From: Apis mellifera
Lineage: Eukaryota; Arthropoda; Insecta; Hymenoptera; Apidae
DNA length: 64,000 nt
NCBI RefSeq assembly: GCF_003254395.2
Contig: NC_037646.1
Location: forward strand, 8,217,881-8,281,880
Direction of reading: 5' to 3'
The translations under genes were made by a program, and so were the position numbers. Of this stretch, positions 26,230-38,219 are shown piece after piece; position 1 is the stretch's first letter, and each line of letters begins with the position of its first letter. The notes beneath the pieces are model-generated. The model searched no databases, was not told the DNA's origin, and was given only the letters and a program-made list of their open reading frames with translations.

Positions 26230-27282
26230 ATGACGCGTCGTACATCCTTCAAACGTTCTCCACCGCTGACGATGTACGTAGCGGTCGTGTGCTACCTCAC
26301 CCCGTGGGTATCCGGAGTGAAAAACATCACCCACGGGGTGGCGAGACACCTTAGATCTATTGGATTTCCCGAGGGCAGCGGCGCAGGGGTGAAGTATAGA
26401 GATAAATCATTTATCTTTCATCGACTAATGCTATTATCGATTGATGACCCGGCCACTGCGACTCCATCTTTTTTATTTCGGAGAATAAAGATATTGAATA
26501 AATCGAAAATGGGGTGAAATTGGAATAAATATTCTTACGTTTCGTGCAGATATTCTTCGCCCTTGGAGTGCCCGTCGACATTCCCGACAAATCGGTGCTA
26601 TTCTCTCTGTATTTCGAAGCGAATTACGTGCTCCCAGGTGAGTGGAGCTCCAATTATTATTGGGACGAGTCGGGTGGTCTCGAAAAACGGAGTCTGGATC
26701 GACGGCTGGCTTACGATATTCTTATTAGCAAATTGGAAAGGTAAAAATGAACGTTAGAAGTGAAATTAGATTGAATTAAAAGGAAGAGGGGGAAAAAAAA
26801 AACCTACGATATTTTTCGTTCACAGTTTCGGTTATTCCGGGGAAAATTGTCTGCGAAAAATGATCTGCGAAGTTGCCAACTTTCCTCTAACTAATAATGG
26901 CGTGCTCGGCGATGTCCTGCAAATTTTATTTACGTGAGTGCTAAAATATATATATATACTTTAATATTAAGTGTAGTTTAAAAATTTCTTTTTTTTTTTT
27001 CAAATTTTCCACTTTAAATTAATTAATTTTGATGGCAAGTTTCGTGATAAATTTTTCTTCGTCGATATATATATTTGACGATGATTGATATAATTAAAAA
27101 ATAATCTATAACGCGATATTATACGATATTTTTATCACAGGCCATCCTCTTCGCAAGATGAAAATCTTCCGAGCGAGATCACCGAGGCTGAGTACGCGAA
27201 AGATTGCAATAACCGCTATAAAAAATGCCCTCAAAGTCCATTAGCCTTGATAAGGTATCGTGATCTCAACGATAATAGTTAA
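26230..27282 (+). CDS. DM4/DM12 family secreted protein, gene C
   Basis: Four exons: 26230-26388, 26550-26740, 26826-26933 and 27141-27282, giving 199 aa from the first ATG. A second in-frame ATG at 26272 (residue 15) directly precedes the hydrophobic leader MYVAVVCYL and may be the better start for signal-peptide use. Family marks: RSIGFPEGSGAG at the end of exon 1, IFFALGVPVD opening exon 2, YSGENCLRKMICE in exon 3, and CNNRYKKCPQSPLAL near the C-terminus. Splice phases equal those of gene B. Exon 1 carries a perfect 12-bp inverted repeat (26298-26309 with 26329-26340). The stop is followed at once by an A-run. It sits at the 3' edge of the GC-rich part of the window. Family function is unknown. 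Confidence 0.9.
26298..26340 (+). repeat. Perfect 12-bp hairpin within exon 1 of DM4/DM12 gene C
   Basis: CACCCCGTGGGT at 26298-26309 is the exact reverse complement of ACCCACGGGGTG at 26329-26340, with a 19-base loop. It is GC-rich and lies in coding sequence just after the leader-peptide region, so it may form an mRNA hairpin. Confidence 0.7.
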
Positions 27283-28336
27283 AAAAAAAAAAAAAAAGCC
27301 ACGGTTATTAAACGCAATCTTCATAATTCGTGGCACGGTTCGTGGCCTGTCGTCCGATAATGTCGTCTCGTAAAAAAAAACAAGATTCTTACATCTCTAA
27401 GATAAATAACATTTATCAACATCGAACGATACATACCATTTTTTTTTTTTTTTTTTTTACAACAATATTGTAATATTTATTAAATCAGAGAAAATACATG
27501 CGTCTTTCCTCTCATTTTCGTATTCGCATGATTCGTTTCTCGTTTTAAGGAACATTTCGACATTTAATAAAAGCTCCAATCGAAAAATTCACGAGACATG
27601 GTACGAAGGCTGTTCATTTAAAAAGAGAAAAGGGAGCAACGCAATTTATAGTAGTTCTTTCTTATATGTATAAAAAAATGAAGCGTTTAAATTATAATTG
27701 TAACTAACAATGATAAGAGATTGAAAATGATCGAAGTAAAAATACTTAAGAACTATGGAAGAAGAATATTATCGAAAAAAAAAAATATATAAATATACGC
27801 GAAGCAAGTTGTTATATAAATATATAAAGAAAAAAAAACTAAAATTTCTCGAATATTATATATAAAGATATGTGTATATGTGCGTGCACAGCTTGTTTAA
27901 AGTAATTTCATCATGTGATGATGTAAAAATTAAACGACGTTCAACGTCTCGCAAAATTAATAATAATAATAAAAAAAAAAAATCCTGATAAATATTAATA
28001 TAAGTTCAATCACTCTATTTACAATATTTTTCATTGCAACAGTATAAGGATCAATATCTTAGATTTATGGACACAGAGTAATGCCAGCGAAACGAAAATT
28101 TAGCCAATATTTCATTTGATTTCTAAATCGATTAAATGCATTTCTATCATTGTAAATTTAGCTAAAATTTTCGTTGACAGATCGAATAAATAAATAATCT
28201 GTGTCGATTGATTTAACTGAAAATAAACACAATTATCGAATCCACTTTTTTTTAAAGCTGCACCGGGCCTTTTTTTTTTTTTTACAATGCAATTTCTTAA
28301 ATAATTCTTAAATAATTTCTAACAAGTGTTTTATTC
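27283..28336. other. 3' interval at the composition boundary
   Basis: This convergent interval lies between gene C (+) and SLC25A32 (-). It is rich in A and T homopolymers (for example T20 at 27439-27458), with an AATAAA near 27565 usable by gene C. Base composition drops here from moderately GC-rich to strongly AT-rich. Confidence 0.5.
28330..28335 (-). terminator. AATAAA polyadenylation signal of SLC25A32 long isoform
   Basis: AATAAA on the minus strand begins one base after the TAA stop of the last SLC25A32 exon, which implies a very short 3' UTR. Confidence 0.6.
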
Positions 28337-31300
28337 TTAATTCTCTTCGAGTTTCTTCATCAAAATCGGCAAAGTTCGCTCTTCATCCCTCGTTTTTCTA
28401 TGCTGAAGATAGTGAGACACATTTTCGTATACCACAAATGTGATCACGGTCGCTGGAGTCACCCTGGTCAGGTTCGCAGACAGACCCTTGTAAAATCCAT
28501 TCCCACCTTCAAACCTGCAATTAACCACCAGCAATACCGTTTTGTTAACTGCTTCCTTTTTCCTTTTCATCGTAATTGCGTGGGAATTTCTGGATTAAAT
28601 AGCACGTTTCTCATTCGCACTATGAACCGGCGTACGATTCTTGTCGTGATTTATCGATCAAATGCGTTCATTTTCTTTCAAATGAAATCGTACGTCATGA
28701 AAATTGTAAATCGTACAAGTACGATATCGTTAATAACGCATACTTTTTCTTTTTTCTTTTCTTTTTTTTTTTTTTTCATTTTGAATTCAATTGTTTATCT
28801 TATATATTCAACGATGATCGTTAATCATCATGGCTTTTTTTCGATAAATGTTTTGAATTATCTTGATAAAAAAAAAAATCACGTCCAATTAAACATGATT
28901 AAAAAAATGGATAAAGGTATTTCTTAAAATCAAGACAATTCCAATTCTACATGGTTTATTTCTTATTTCAGATAATTTCACCTCGATGATATGTTGTAGG
29001 TGTACATACAACGTCATAAATTATATACGTAATACGTCCAAAAATCGTACCGCTGGTGGTTTTAATAGAAGACCCGTCTAATCGCAATTACATTCCACAT
29101 GATGATTCACATCCATTCAACACACATCTAAACACACAAGTAAACACAATGCTCTCTTGCTACATATTGTACGTGCGTTATTAATAACTGTGGTCCCGCC
29201 ACAGCAATTAATTCGTAGTAAAAGGGGAACAAATAAGAGGCGATCAGCTGATCGTACGAGACAATCATCCGATACGAAGAAAAATATTTAAATAATTGAT
29301 AGAAAAACCAGTGTCACATCTCACACGAGATCCCTCCCTAAATCGTTAATAATCGATAAATATTTTTCTTCCATTAAGCTCCATAAACTTTACGCACAAC
29401 CATCAAGCTTTGCGCTTACTATTGCGGGAAAGAAAGAGCATATCTAAATAATCCAGTAGCTAAATTTATACTGTAAAACAATTAAGTTTCCATTAATGTT
29501 TATTAAGTCACTTATAGTTTTTAAGTAATGAGTCCCATTGTGGAAACATATATGTATGTATATATATATATATATAAATAAATTGTATCTATTGTTTGAA
29601 AATTGCAATGACATTGAATTTTATTGCTATATTCTTAATTATACCGAGTACCAGACTCTACGGCGAACTTTGCAACATTCATCTCTATTGATTTTTCAAA
29701 ATGAGGTAATTATTCATTGCATACAGAAATATAACATAGGTAACAATTAAAATTGTAAATAATTATTACATTCCTACGCACATCTTCATTTCGATTATTT
29801 TTATTAGGGACTTGCAGCATTATTACGAATTGTAAAATCACGCAAAATCCATTTTGTCTATTTCGCATAAAAAGAAATAAATTGCAACTATTGCGCGAAT
29901 AGCAGGTTGCAATTTTTGTATTTTGTGTGTAATGTTTTGTATCTTTCGCCAGTTACAGTTATACAATACACTACAAATATTTTTTTAAAATAAAATCATT
30001 CTTAATTCAGTTACAAATAATATTAATTTATGATAAGTAAGACTATTAAAGTGTAATTTCATGTTTAAAAAAAAATATTAATACATGATAGATATATACT
30101 TGAGTGCCAGCCCAAAGAGATACATTGTTATGTAAAAAAAAAAAAAAAAAAAAAAAAAAGAAAAAAGAAAAAAAAAGAAAAAAAAAAGAATTTAATTGTC
30201 CGTACGATCCGAGCTTTGTTTTCTTTTTTCGCGCTTTATAAAGGAAAATAAAATTATTCTGTATATGCAAAATATTGAATAAATAAAATATATGATCTTG
30301 ATTCGTATAAATTATTGTATATTCCAAGAACAGAATCAATAATTGTTCGATATAAAATGATCTAAAATGATTTGTTAATTAACTAAATTTTCCTATCGAT
30401 TTATTAAAGAGATCGATCATTATATGAAACAGTCGTCTAACAAATATCATAATAAAAGACATATTAGAGACTGTTTCTATTTTCTTTAATAACAAATAAA
30501 AACATATTAGTGGATTGCTTGTTCTCAAAAATAAATTTAAATAAATTAAACGTCTATCCTCGAATATCAAGGCATTTATCATTCAGAAACTTTAATAAGA
30601 TACTATCGTTAAAAAAAAATAAAACTATTTCCAATAATATCATTTGCTATATAAATATCTTTCTTTAAAAAAAAAAAAAAAAAAAAAAATTCAAAAAATA
30701 TTCTCTAAATTATTAAGCACTGCATCTGTTACAATTACTATTTCTTTTTTTTAACTAATATTGTTGATAAATATATATTTGATTTGCGAAGAGAATATTC
30801 AAATGTTAATTAATAACATTTTTGTAATTGATACTAATAAAAAATGAAAATATAAGTTTAAAAGTTGATCCAGACTATTCAGACTAAAAACTATTATTTT
30901 ACTTTGTCGTTTGTATGAAAATATATAAATAATTTTTTAATACTGTTTCAAATGTATCTCCAACTAACGACAAAAAAAAAGAAATAAAAAATTTGAGTCA
31001 CAACCCACATATGACTGTTTCGAATAAGAATCATCTGGATATTTTCATCCATCTACAGATTACATCTAGGGCTGGAAAAAATTCAATACTAAAGCATAAT
31101 GCTATCCGAAAAATTATAGAATATTTAAATAAGACTAATATGTTTGTGTGTTCTACTACGTTAAAAAAAAAATCTAAAATAAATGTAATCTAAAAAGTCA
31201 ATGAGAATTTGTAGGCACGTTAGAAAATGTTTCATAAATTACGATAATTAAACAAATATTTGGTGTCACGTGTAAAAGATAGGGTGTCAAGCCCTTATAA

Positions 31301-34300
31301 AAACCCCTTATTCCTTCTGACCTCCATATTGATTGAATACAATGTATGCTGCCACTGTAGTTGTGATGATGGTCTTGAAGTCGTGCTCTAACAACTTGAT
31401 ACGGATAAGTCGAAGCGGCAGCAATTAATTTTGAAACTGCTGCAAAGAAAATATATTCCCATGTGCTCTGTAAATAAAAATGTTTTTTTCAGATTTTCCA
31501 TCAAATAAAAAATTAATTCAATATACGTATAAAAAAAATGTACAAATAATTATTGCATAATTAAACGTACCAGCTTCGTATCAATCGGAACATTCAAATA
31601 ATTGTTGTACCAATTCTTCAATTCTTCGTACACCATAAATTGAATAGCACCATGTGAGACGCCAAACATTCCAGGTACAAAACCCTATAAATATTCGAAA
31701 ATATTTATAAAAACAATTAAATTAAGATTCAATATTCCATTTTCTTTTTCTTTCTTTCACCGAAAAGAGATTCACTTACTCGATACAAGCCTCTAACTCC
31801 TTCGGTTCTATAAATCTTCTTAATTGCATCTATCATACCATTATATCTAAGTGTTTCCGGAAGATGCTTATCATCCATATATTGTAGACACAAACGTGTC
31901 TTTACTACCCATAATGGATTTGTCATAACTAAAGTAAGAATTCCAGCGTCCGCTGCTGCGAACATGTGCATCGAGGGTCCCAAAGGTTTTCTGCTATTTC
32001 CCCCTTGGATCCATGTTTTAATGGTATTGTAACTAAACAAAGAAAATATTTCCAAATGTTACACAGTTCAATTTTTCAATCTGTTTATTGTTAAATAAAA
32101 TTTATTAAGATTATTTAAAATCCTTACAAAAAGAAATAGCAACCCCATGCACCGCCAGATCCTAGAACGTTCGGCGTTACACCTCTGTAAAGTCCTCTCA
32201 CTCCTTCAGTCTTAACAATCTGCATAACCGCGCTTTTAAGACTCTTGTATTGTGGACCCACACGTGAGTGGCCATCGCTAACTACAAAAGAGAGAGGCAG
32301 CATGATGAATAAATCTTGTGTTTATTCGATCAAATGCAAAGTTAGACGGACAGAGAAGAAATATAAGAAATTGATATTAAATTTTTTTAAATGGTACCAT
32401 TGTCCTGAAAATGCTCATCAAGTCTTTCTCACTCACAACTTGATAATAATGAAAAGGGGCCAAAAGATAAGTAAAGTCTAATTATGTATTTTTTTCTTTA
32501 ATCACGCGTCGACAGAAAGTTTATCTAGCAAGCTTGTTGCAACTTCAACCTCGTGACACCATTGATTTCCATTGAAACTCATATTTTATTTTTAATTGCA
32601 TTGCAACATTCGCTAAACCATTTTAAATAAACATATGATAATTAAATAAATATGATACGTTTAATTCGTGTAAAAAATGATTCTTGATTCATTTTCATGC
32701 GTTATTATAAGATATTAAGTTACGATAAATTATATTTGTAAACGTATTATATAGCCAATAGGAATGCAAACTTTTAAAGCTATTGATAATAGCTTTTAAT
32801 TAACGAGCATCAAGCAAACGTCAATATTTTATTATTAAAGTATTTTGCTTGTATAATATTCAATGCATTCTACAAAAAAAATCAATCAATCATTTATTAT
32901 TAGATTATATAATAATAAGTATTCCATATTCATATCTTGATAGGAATTTTTATTAGAAAAATTAAATTATTAATTAAATGCTATTATTACTTATTATTTT
33001 TTGGTATATATTATTAAATTTATTTCGTAAATATAAATATTCTTGTCGTGGATTAGTTTCAAAAATATAAATTTCTTAGAAAATAATAAATGACAAATTT
33101 TTTGATTTTCTTATTATTATATATCCTATTATATATATATATATCCTAAATTATATTGTTATCATTATATTGTTATCATTATTAATGAATCGATATTTTT
33201 AATAATATTGTGCATAAACTTATGAAAAAAGACGATTTCTATTAAAAATTTCGGTATTTAATAAATTAAGAATTTTTCTATAAATTTTCCATAAATTTTT
33301 AAAAATTTTTTTAAAAACTTTAACATAAATATAACATAATGAACATAATGAATATAAATGACTCATGTTTACAAATGTGAAATGATCAAATATGAAAATT
33401 ATTGCATCATATAAATAAATTGAAATTATTAAAAATTTTTTTTTATAAATAAGAAATATAAATTATAAATAATAAAATTGTTGAATTATAGCATGAAAAT
33501 AATTTCAGGCAAAATAATTACATAGTGTAATTATCGTAAATCAATTTGAATAAATTTACTGCACGAGTCAAAATTTTAATCGCAAAATGTAATCGTTTGA
33601 ACTCACGTGTTTCTGATGCAATCCGCAGAATTTCTTACTGTTTGGTATATAGCCAACGAATTTTACGACGAAAATACAGCAAAGAACAAGCTTCTTGATG
33701 ACACCATCATCATCGGCTTTTTTGATAATGATATAAGAAACTAATAAATAGGCTTTGTTTTTAAATTCAATTTTAATGATTTCTTAATGTAGTTAAGCAG
33801 TCATTAATTACTATTTTTGAGATAAAAAAATATATATTTCAAAATATATTCATAATATATATATATATATATTTCAAATATATATTCATAATTACAAATT
33901 AATTGATGACATAAAATAAATATTAATAGACAATATGTAATAAATATTATCTTTAGATCGAGTTCATTAGAATGCATTAATGTACAAAGAAAAAGAACAA
34001 TACGAAACCGCAGACACTGTGGTATCAAATTGTATTGAATAACATTAGCGATAACCTGGTCAATTCTGAGTAATCTTTCTAAGTAATTTGAGCATTGCAT
34101 TCACATTTACTTAGAATAAAGTACTTAGAATTGAATATTAACTATAATTTTTAATATCAAATAATAGAAAAAATTTCCTTAAAAATTTTCGATTTTCTTT
34201 TATATTTGAAAAAAAAATAAAAATCAAAAAATTTATTTTTGATCAAAAGAAATGTTAATAAGATAAGAATGATATATATAAGAAATGTTCTATTTAGTAA

Positions 34301-35831
34301 CATAACCACAGGAATGTTACTTTCCACTTCTAAATGTGGTCGAAAGTTGATCATAACTTTCCATTTCGTTTCGAAACATAATGAAATAATTTGCTTATTT
34401 CAAGATCGTTTTATACTTTAAATTTTATGTATTTTATTTAAAAATATTATATAAATTATTATTTTTATTTACACTTTATAATAATTACTCTTAATTAATA
34501 CTCAATAATTATTCAATAATTTCAATAGAAATTCTTGAATATTTGTCCATTTGAATTTATTAGAATTCATTTTTTTAAAAAACTATTGATGAGAAAACGC
34601 CTTAAGGAATCCTTGTGTGATAAAAGTATGTAAATAAAACTAAATGTAGATATAAATAGTGTAAATCCACCCAATTTGTCATCAATTGTAAATACATAAT
34701 TGAAAGATAAAATATAAGTCTTACTTAAAAGCAAATGGCAAAAATCAATACCGAAATATTACTTTCTGATGCATTGAGCATACAATTTACATATTTACAA
34801 TATATCACAATGAACATAGTGAATAGTCATCGCATATCCCTAAGCCGGTCAAAAATATCTCTCGATATTTCTCGATAATGCCACGTGCTTTTATATGCTC
34901 GACCTTGTCGGTCGAAATAATAGGAGCATCGACCGAAAACAATGTTATTTTTTGGGTTTTATTTCAGCTAACTACATATTTTACTACGATCGTGATATGT
35001 TAACAAATATATATACATTATTAAACACATTCTATTAGTATATTATATATTAATTAATCTAAATTGTTATTTTAAAAAATTTATATGATATATAAACAAG
35101 GATAAATTATTTAAATTTAATTATTTTTTCAATATTCAATTTGACATCTAGATTTTCATTCAATTTTCCCAACGAAAAGTTAAAAATGAAGCAGAACTAT
35201 TACGACAAATGGCGTACGTCATTTGTTTCGAAAATGATATCAATATTATTACTTCAAAGTTTCTTCTATTGTTGATTCTCTATAAAAACTACCAAAATAT
35301 TCGTATTCCGTACATTAATTATGAGTAGAAAATTCTTATACGTGAGTCATAGATAAGAATCAAAGACACAAGAAATATTTTCTATGTCTAGAGAGATTAA
35401 ATATAGAACGTAGTACGTGTACCACGTGTACTTTATATATCGAATAGATTGAACTTGTACCGGCCATTTGCATCTACAACCGTTATGTCGTCAGCGATGA
35501 CACACTCGAATCGCTTACCTGCGAATCTAGTCTTGATCAAGTCCAACGGATGCAGCATCAAGGTGGAAACCACGCCACCAGATATACCAGCGATGAAATG
35601 TTCGTATTTAAAGTGGCTCAGCACGGGTAAAACACGAGCGGTTCCCGGTGAACCACTAGACTTCATTGCCGACATTTTTCCCGTGTTAAGCTGTTCGTTC
35701 TTCGTTATCGATCCGTCAGCGGAAAATCCAGTCGCATCCTTCACAACGCTAGCAATATTCGCCTCCACTCTGCGGCATATCTCTTGATCCGGGGCAGGCA
35801 GTGTTGTTGCGTTTACGGTAGCGCGAGGCAC
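28337..35831 (-). CDS. SLC25A32: Mitochondrial carrier SLC25A32 (folate/FAD-type), long isoform
   Basis: Six coding exons on the minus strand: 35831-35519, 32281-32128, 32032-31780, 31684-31571, 31467-31322 and 28514-28337; 385 aa. Three mitochondrial-carrier repeats are visible, with signatures HPLDLIKTRF (P at about residue 95), NPLWVVKTRLCLQ and TYPYQVVRARLQ. The Trp in repeat 2 and Gln in repeat 3 in place of the acidic residue are typical of the folate/FAD carrier SLC25A32, as are GVTPNVLGSGGAWG and TPATVITFVVYENVSH. Role by homology: inner-membrane transport of folate or FAD into mitochondria. The N-terminus is about 60 residues longer than in human; Met51 is an alternative start. Exon 5 contains an internal donor (31321-31320) used to reach exon 6. 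If that donor is ignored, a different C-terminus results (separate entry). A polyA signal lies just past the stop. Confidence 0.92.
28515..31197 (-). other. Last intron of SLC25A32 long isoform
   Basis: This 2.7 kb AT-rich stretch is skipped when the distal last exon of SLC25A32 is used, and holds the 3' UTR of the short isoform at its right end. A long A-rich tract lies at 30134-30188. No other gene is recognised. Confidence 0.55.
30134..30188. repeat. Long A-rich tract
   Basis: A run of 26 A bases followed by A/G-mixed tract inside the last intron of SLC25A32. No retroelement body is recognised beside it. Confidence 0.85.
31198..31467 (-). CDS. SLC25A32: SLC25A32 alternative terminal exon (short isoform end)
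   Basis: This is exon 5 of SLC25A32 read through its internal donor at 31321-31320 to a stop at 31198-31200. It encodes 89 aa and gives a 367-aa protein. The shared part ends in IHCIQSIWR. The alternative tail begins SEGIRGFYKGLTPYLLHV and ends ETFSNVPTNSH. The distal exon 6 encodes an equivalent tail beginning FEGGNGFYKGLSANLTRV. Both tails keep the G-F-Y-K-G block and a following transmembrane helix, so this looks like a duplicated last-helix exon and not random intron read-through. The splice join TGGAG plus G keeps frame exactly. The distal version is closer to human SLC25A32. Use of both ends is inferred from sequence only. Confidence 0.75.
   Translation of the reverse strand, partial: STWEYIFFAAVSKLIAAASTYPYQVVRARLQDHHHNYSGSIHCIQSIWRSEGIRGFYKGLTPYLLHVTPNICLIIVIYETFSNVPTNSH
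32282..35518 (-). other. First intron of SLC25A32
   Basis: A 3.2 kb AT-rich intron between the exon coding repeat 1 of the carrier and the next exon. Short AT runs only. A small hairpin-forming sequence (CGACC...GGTCG) occurs near 34900-34914. No gene seen. Confidence 0.55.
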
Positions 35832-38219
35832 GGTTGAATTCGCCTCTACGATTTGATGCTTTCCTCCGTCTCGCTTGCTCTTTTTAACCGATTACGCAAC
35901 ACAGCAAAACGTCACACGCACCGTACACCACCATACTAAGTGCTCGACTGCCCGCGTCAAGCGTTCTGCGCATCGCTTCTTTTAACTCGACTGCGAGTGC
36001 CATCTTTTAAGGAAAGAGAGAGAGCAGCGCACTCTACCGCGCGAAATTCGATTCAAATTACATACACATCTACTTTTTGGCGTCTTTTTACTTTCAATTG
36101 TTTATCTTATTTAATATTTTTCAACATATTGTAAAAAAATATTACAGAAAATAAATAAATGTAATTTTAATAAATTTAATTTTTAATAAATAAATATATT
36201 ACAACAAAAAATTAGCGAAATTGGACATAATACTAATAATAAAAGTATTCTTTTTATCATAAAATACTAAAAAATATTTGTAAATATTTTTTATTAATTA
36301 TATTTAAGAATTATAAAAAATTTATAAACTATAAAAAAATAAAGACATAGTATAATAATACAATAAAATATAAATAAATAAAAAAACAATCTATATCCAC
36401 TTATTTATAAGTTTAATTTTTAATTACGTTTATATTATATTAATTATGTTTCATAATAAATTATAAATTATATTCTAAATGAAATTGCAAGTATTGATTA
36501 AATAAAATAAAGTTTGAGACAAATATATATGTTAGATAAAACTTATTCGAAAATTCTTATCTTTTCTAATAAATTTAACAACGATATTGATAACGATAAT
36601 GAATATCAGTGATAATCGATGATAAATTTTTATATTACGACAGAACATTTTTCTTTTATAAGCAACTAGTGAATTGTTCAGTTAATTTCTATACATGTTT
36701 AGTGAAATGTTATTAAAATTAATTCAAGTAAATAAAAAATAGTAAACGTTGAACATTTTTGATTCGGAATTTTTGATTCAGCAAGCATTGCAATTAATAT
36801 TAAGTTAAATATAAATATTTATTTGAAAAATTATTTTCGATGTTATTTTTGAAATATACAAAATATATATATATATAAATGATCTAAATTTTTTTCTATT
36901 AAATAAATTATATGGTTAAAATATTATATAAATATATAAATAATTCATGAAAGATAATTTTTATATGAAATTCAAGTGTCCATGAATTGATGATGATTGT
37001 AGTTAAAATATTTAAATAAAAAAAATACTTGATTCAAATTGACAAAAAAAAAGCAGTTTTTGAAATATCAAGATTTCAAATCTCGACAAAATGGTAAGAC
37101 GATATTTTTATATTATACAAATAATACAAATAAATAAATTTCCATTATAAAATAATTATAATTCAATGTTATAATAAAAACTACAATAAGATCTTGAAAC
37201 AAATTATATTTTTATCAAAAATTATCTAAAATTAAAAATATCTATAAAAATATCTAAAATTTTAGTTTACATTTGTTATTACAATATCGACAAAATTATT
37301 TATTTAAAAGTTAGAATAAATATTATCAAATATGAAAAAAAAATTTAACATCTTGCTTAAAATAAAATATTCACGATCGCTTACATTTAACTACTTTTTG
37401 TTAAAATTAATAAAATATCAAAATATGAAATTGATATTTGCACAAAATAATTACACTCTTTTTAGGCGATAAATAAATCCATTTTAATGTTATTCTATAA
37501 TTGAAATGTCAATTATATGGTACAAACATATTGTATTTGTATTATTATATAACATGAAAATGCATTTTATATAAACAGACAGAAATAAATATTGTAATAA
37601 ATATTTATTAATTATAAGTTTAAAACTATGTATACAATATTATGTTACAAATTATTATGGACAATAAAATTTTATCACTAAAAAAATATCACAACTGTAT
37701 AAAAAATATGATAAAACTTACTAACAATCTCGATATATTTTGCGATATATATAGTGCTAACAATTAGCACTATTCCCCTAGACAATTCTCAAGTTCAGAT
37801 ATGTGAGTACGTCATATTAGCCTCACTTAAAATATCGTGATCGCTAATCGTGAAGCAGAATAATCACATACTGAAAAAAGAAAAAAAAGAATTATAATGT
37901 GGAATTATTTTGACGAACGGATTTCTTCATATTACAAAAAAAAATCCTACAGATATTTATATTTTTTGGTAAGTGTGAATTAATATTCGTTCAGTGATAT
38001 TTGATATTTGGAATATTCGAGTTGTACGATCAAAAATAAAATTCAAAGAGAAATTCATTGTATAATTAAATATCGTGTATTCATTCTTATTTCATTTGTT
38101 CATTGTTTACTCACTCATTCGAATTTTTATCTGAATATCTTGCATACATTTCCTGTTTTATTTTTTATATATCGCTATAAATGTCATATCTTTTATTTGA
38201 CATTCGATTAATTCTGATT
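35832..38219. other. Intergenic stretch, SLC25A32 promoter to OGDH-like 3' end
   Basis: Extremely AT-rich from about 36100. The first 200 bases upstream of the SLC25A32 ATG are clearly more GC-rich (35830-36050) and probably mark its promoter and 5' UTR. It ends with the OGDH-like 3' UTR. No gene seen. Confidence 0.5.
38192..38197 (-). terminator. AATAAA polyadenylation signal of the OGDH-like gene
   Basis: AATAAA on the minus strand lies 23 bases past the stop codon of the OGDH-like gene, a normal spacing for a short 3' UTR. Confidence 0.55.

Noticed and set aside
28400..28927. 175-codon open frame on the plus strand
   Set aside because: Its start is antisense to the last SLC25A32 exon and the remainder is AT-rich intron with homopolymer translation.
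30134..30188. A-rich tract as a possible retroelement tail
   Set aside because: No reverse-transcriptase-like frame, no SINE-like promoter boxes and no flanking target duplication are visible beside it.
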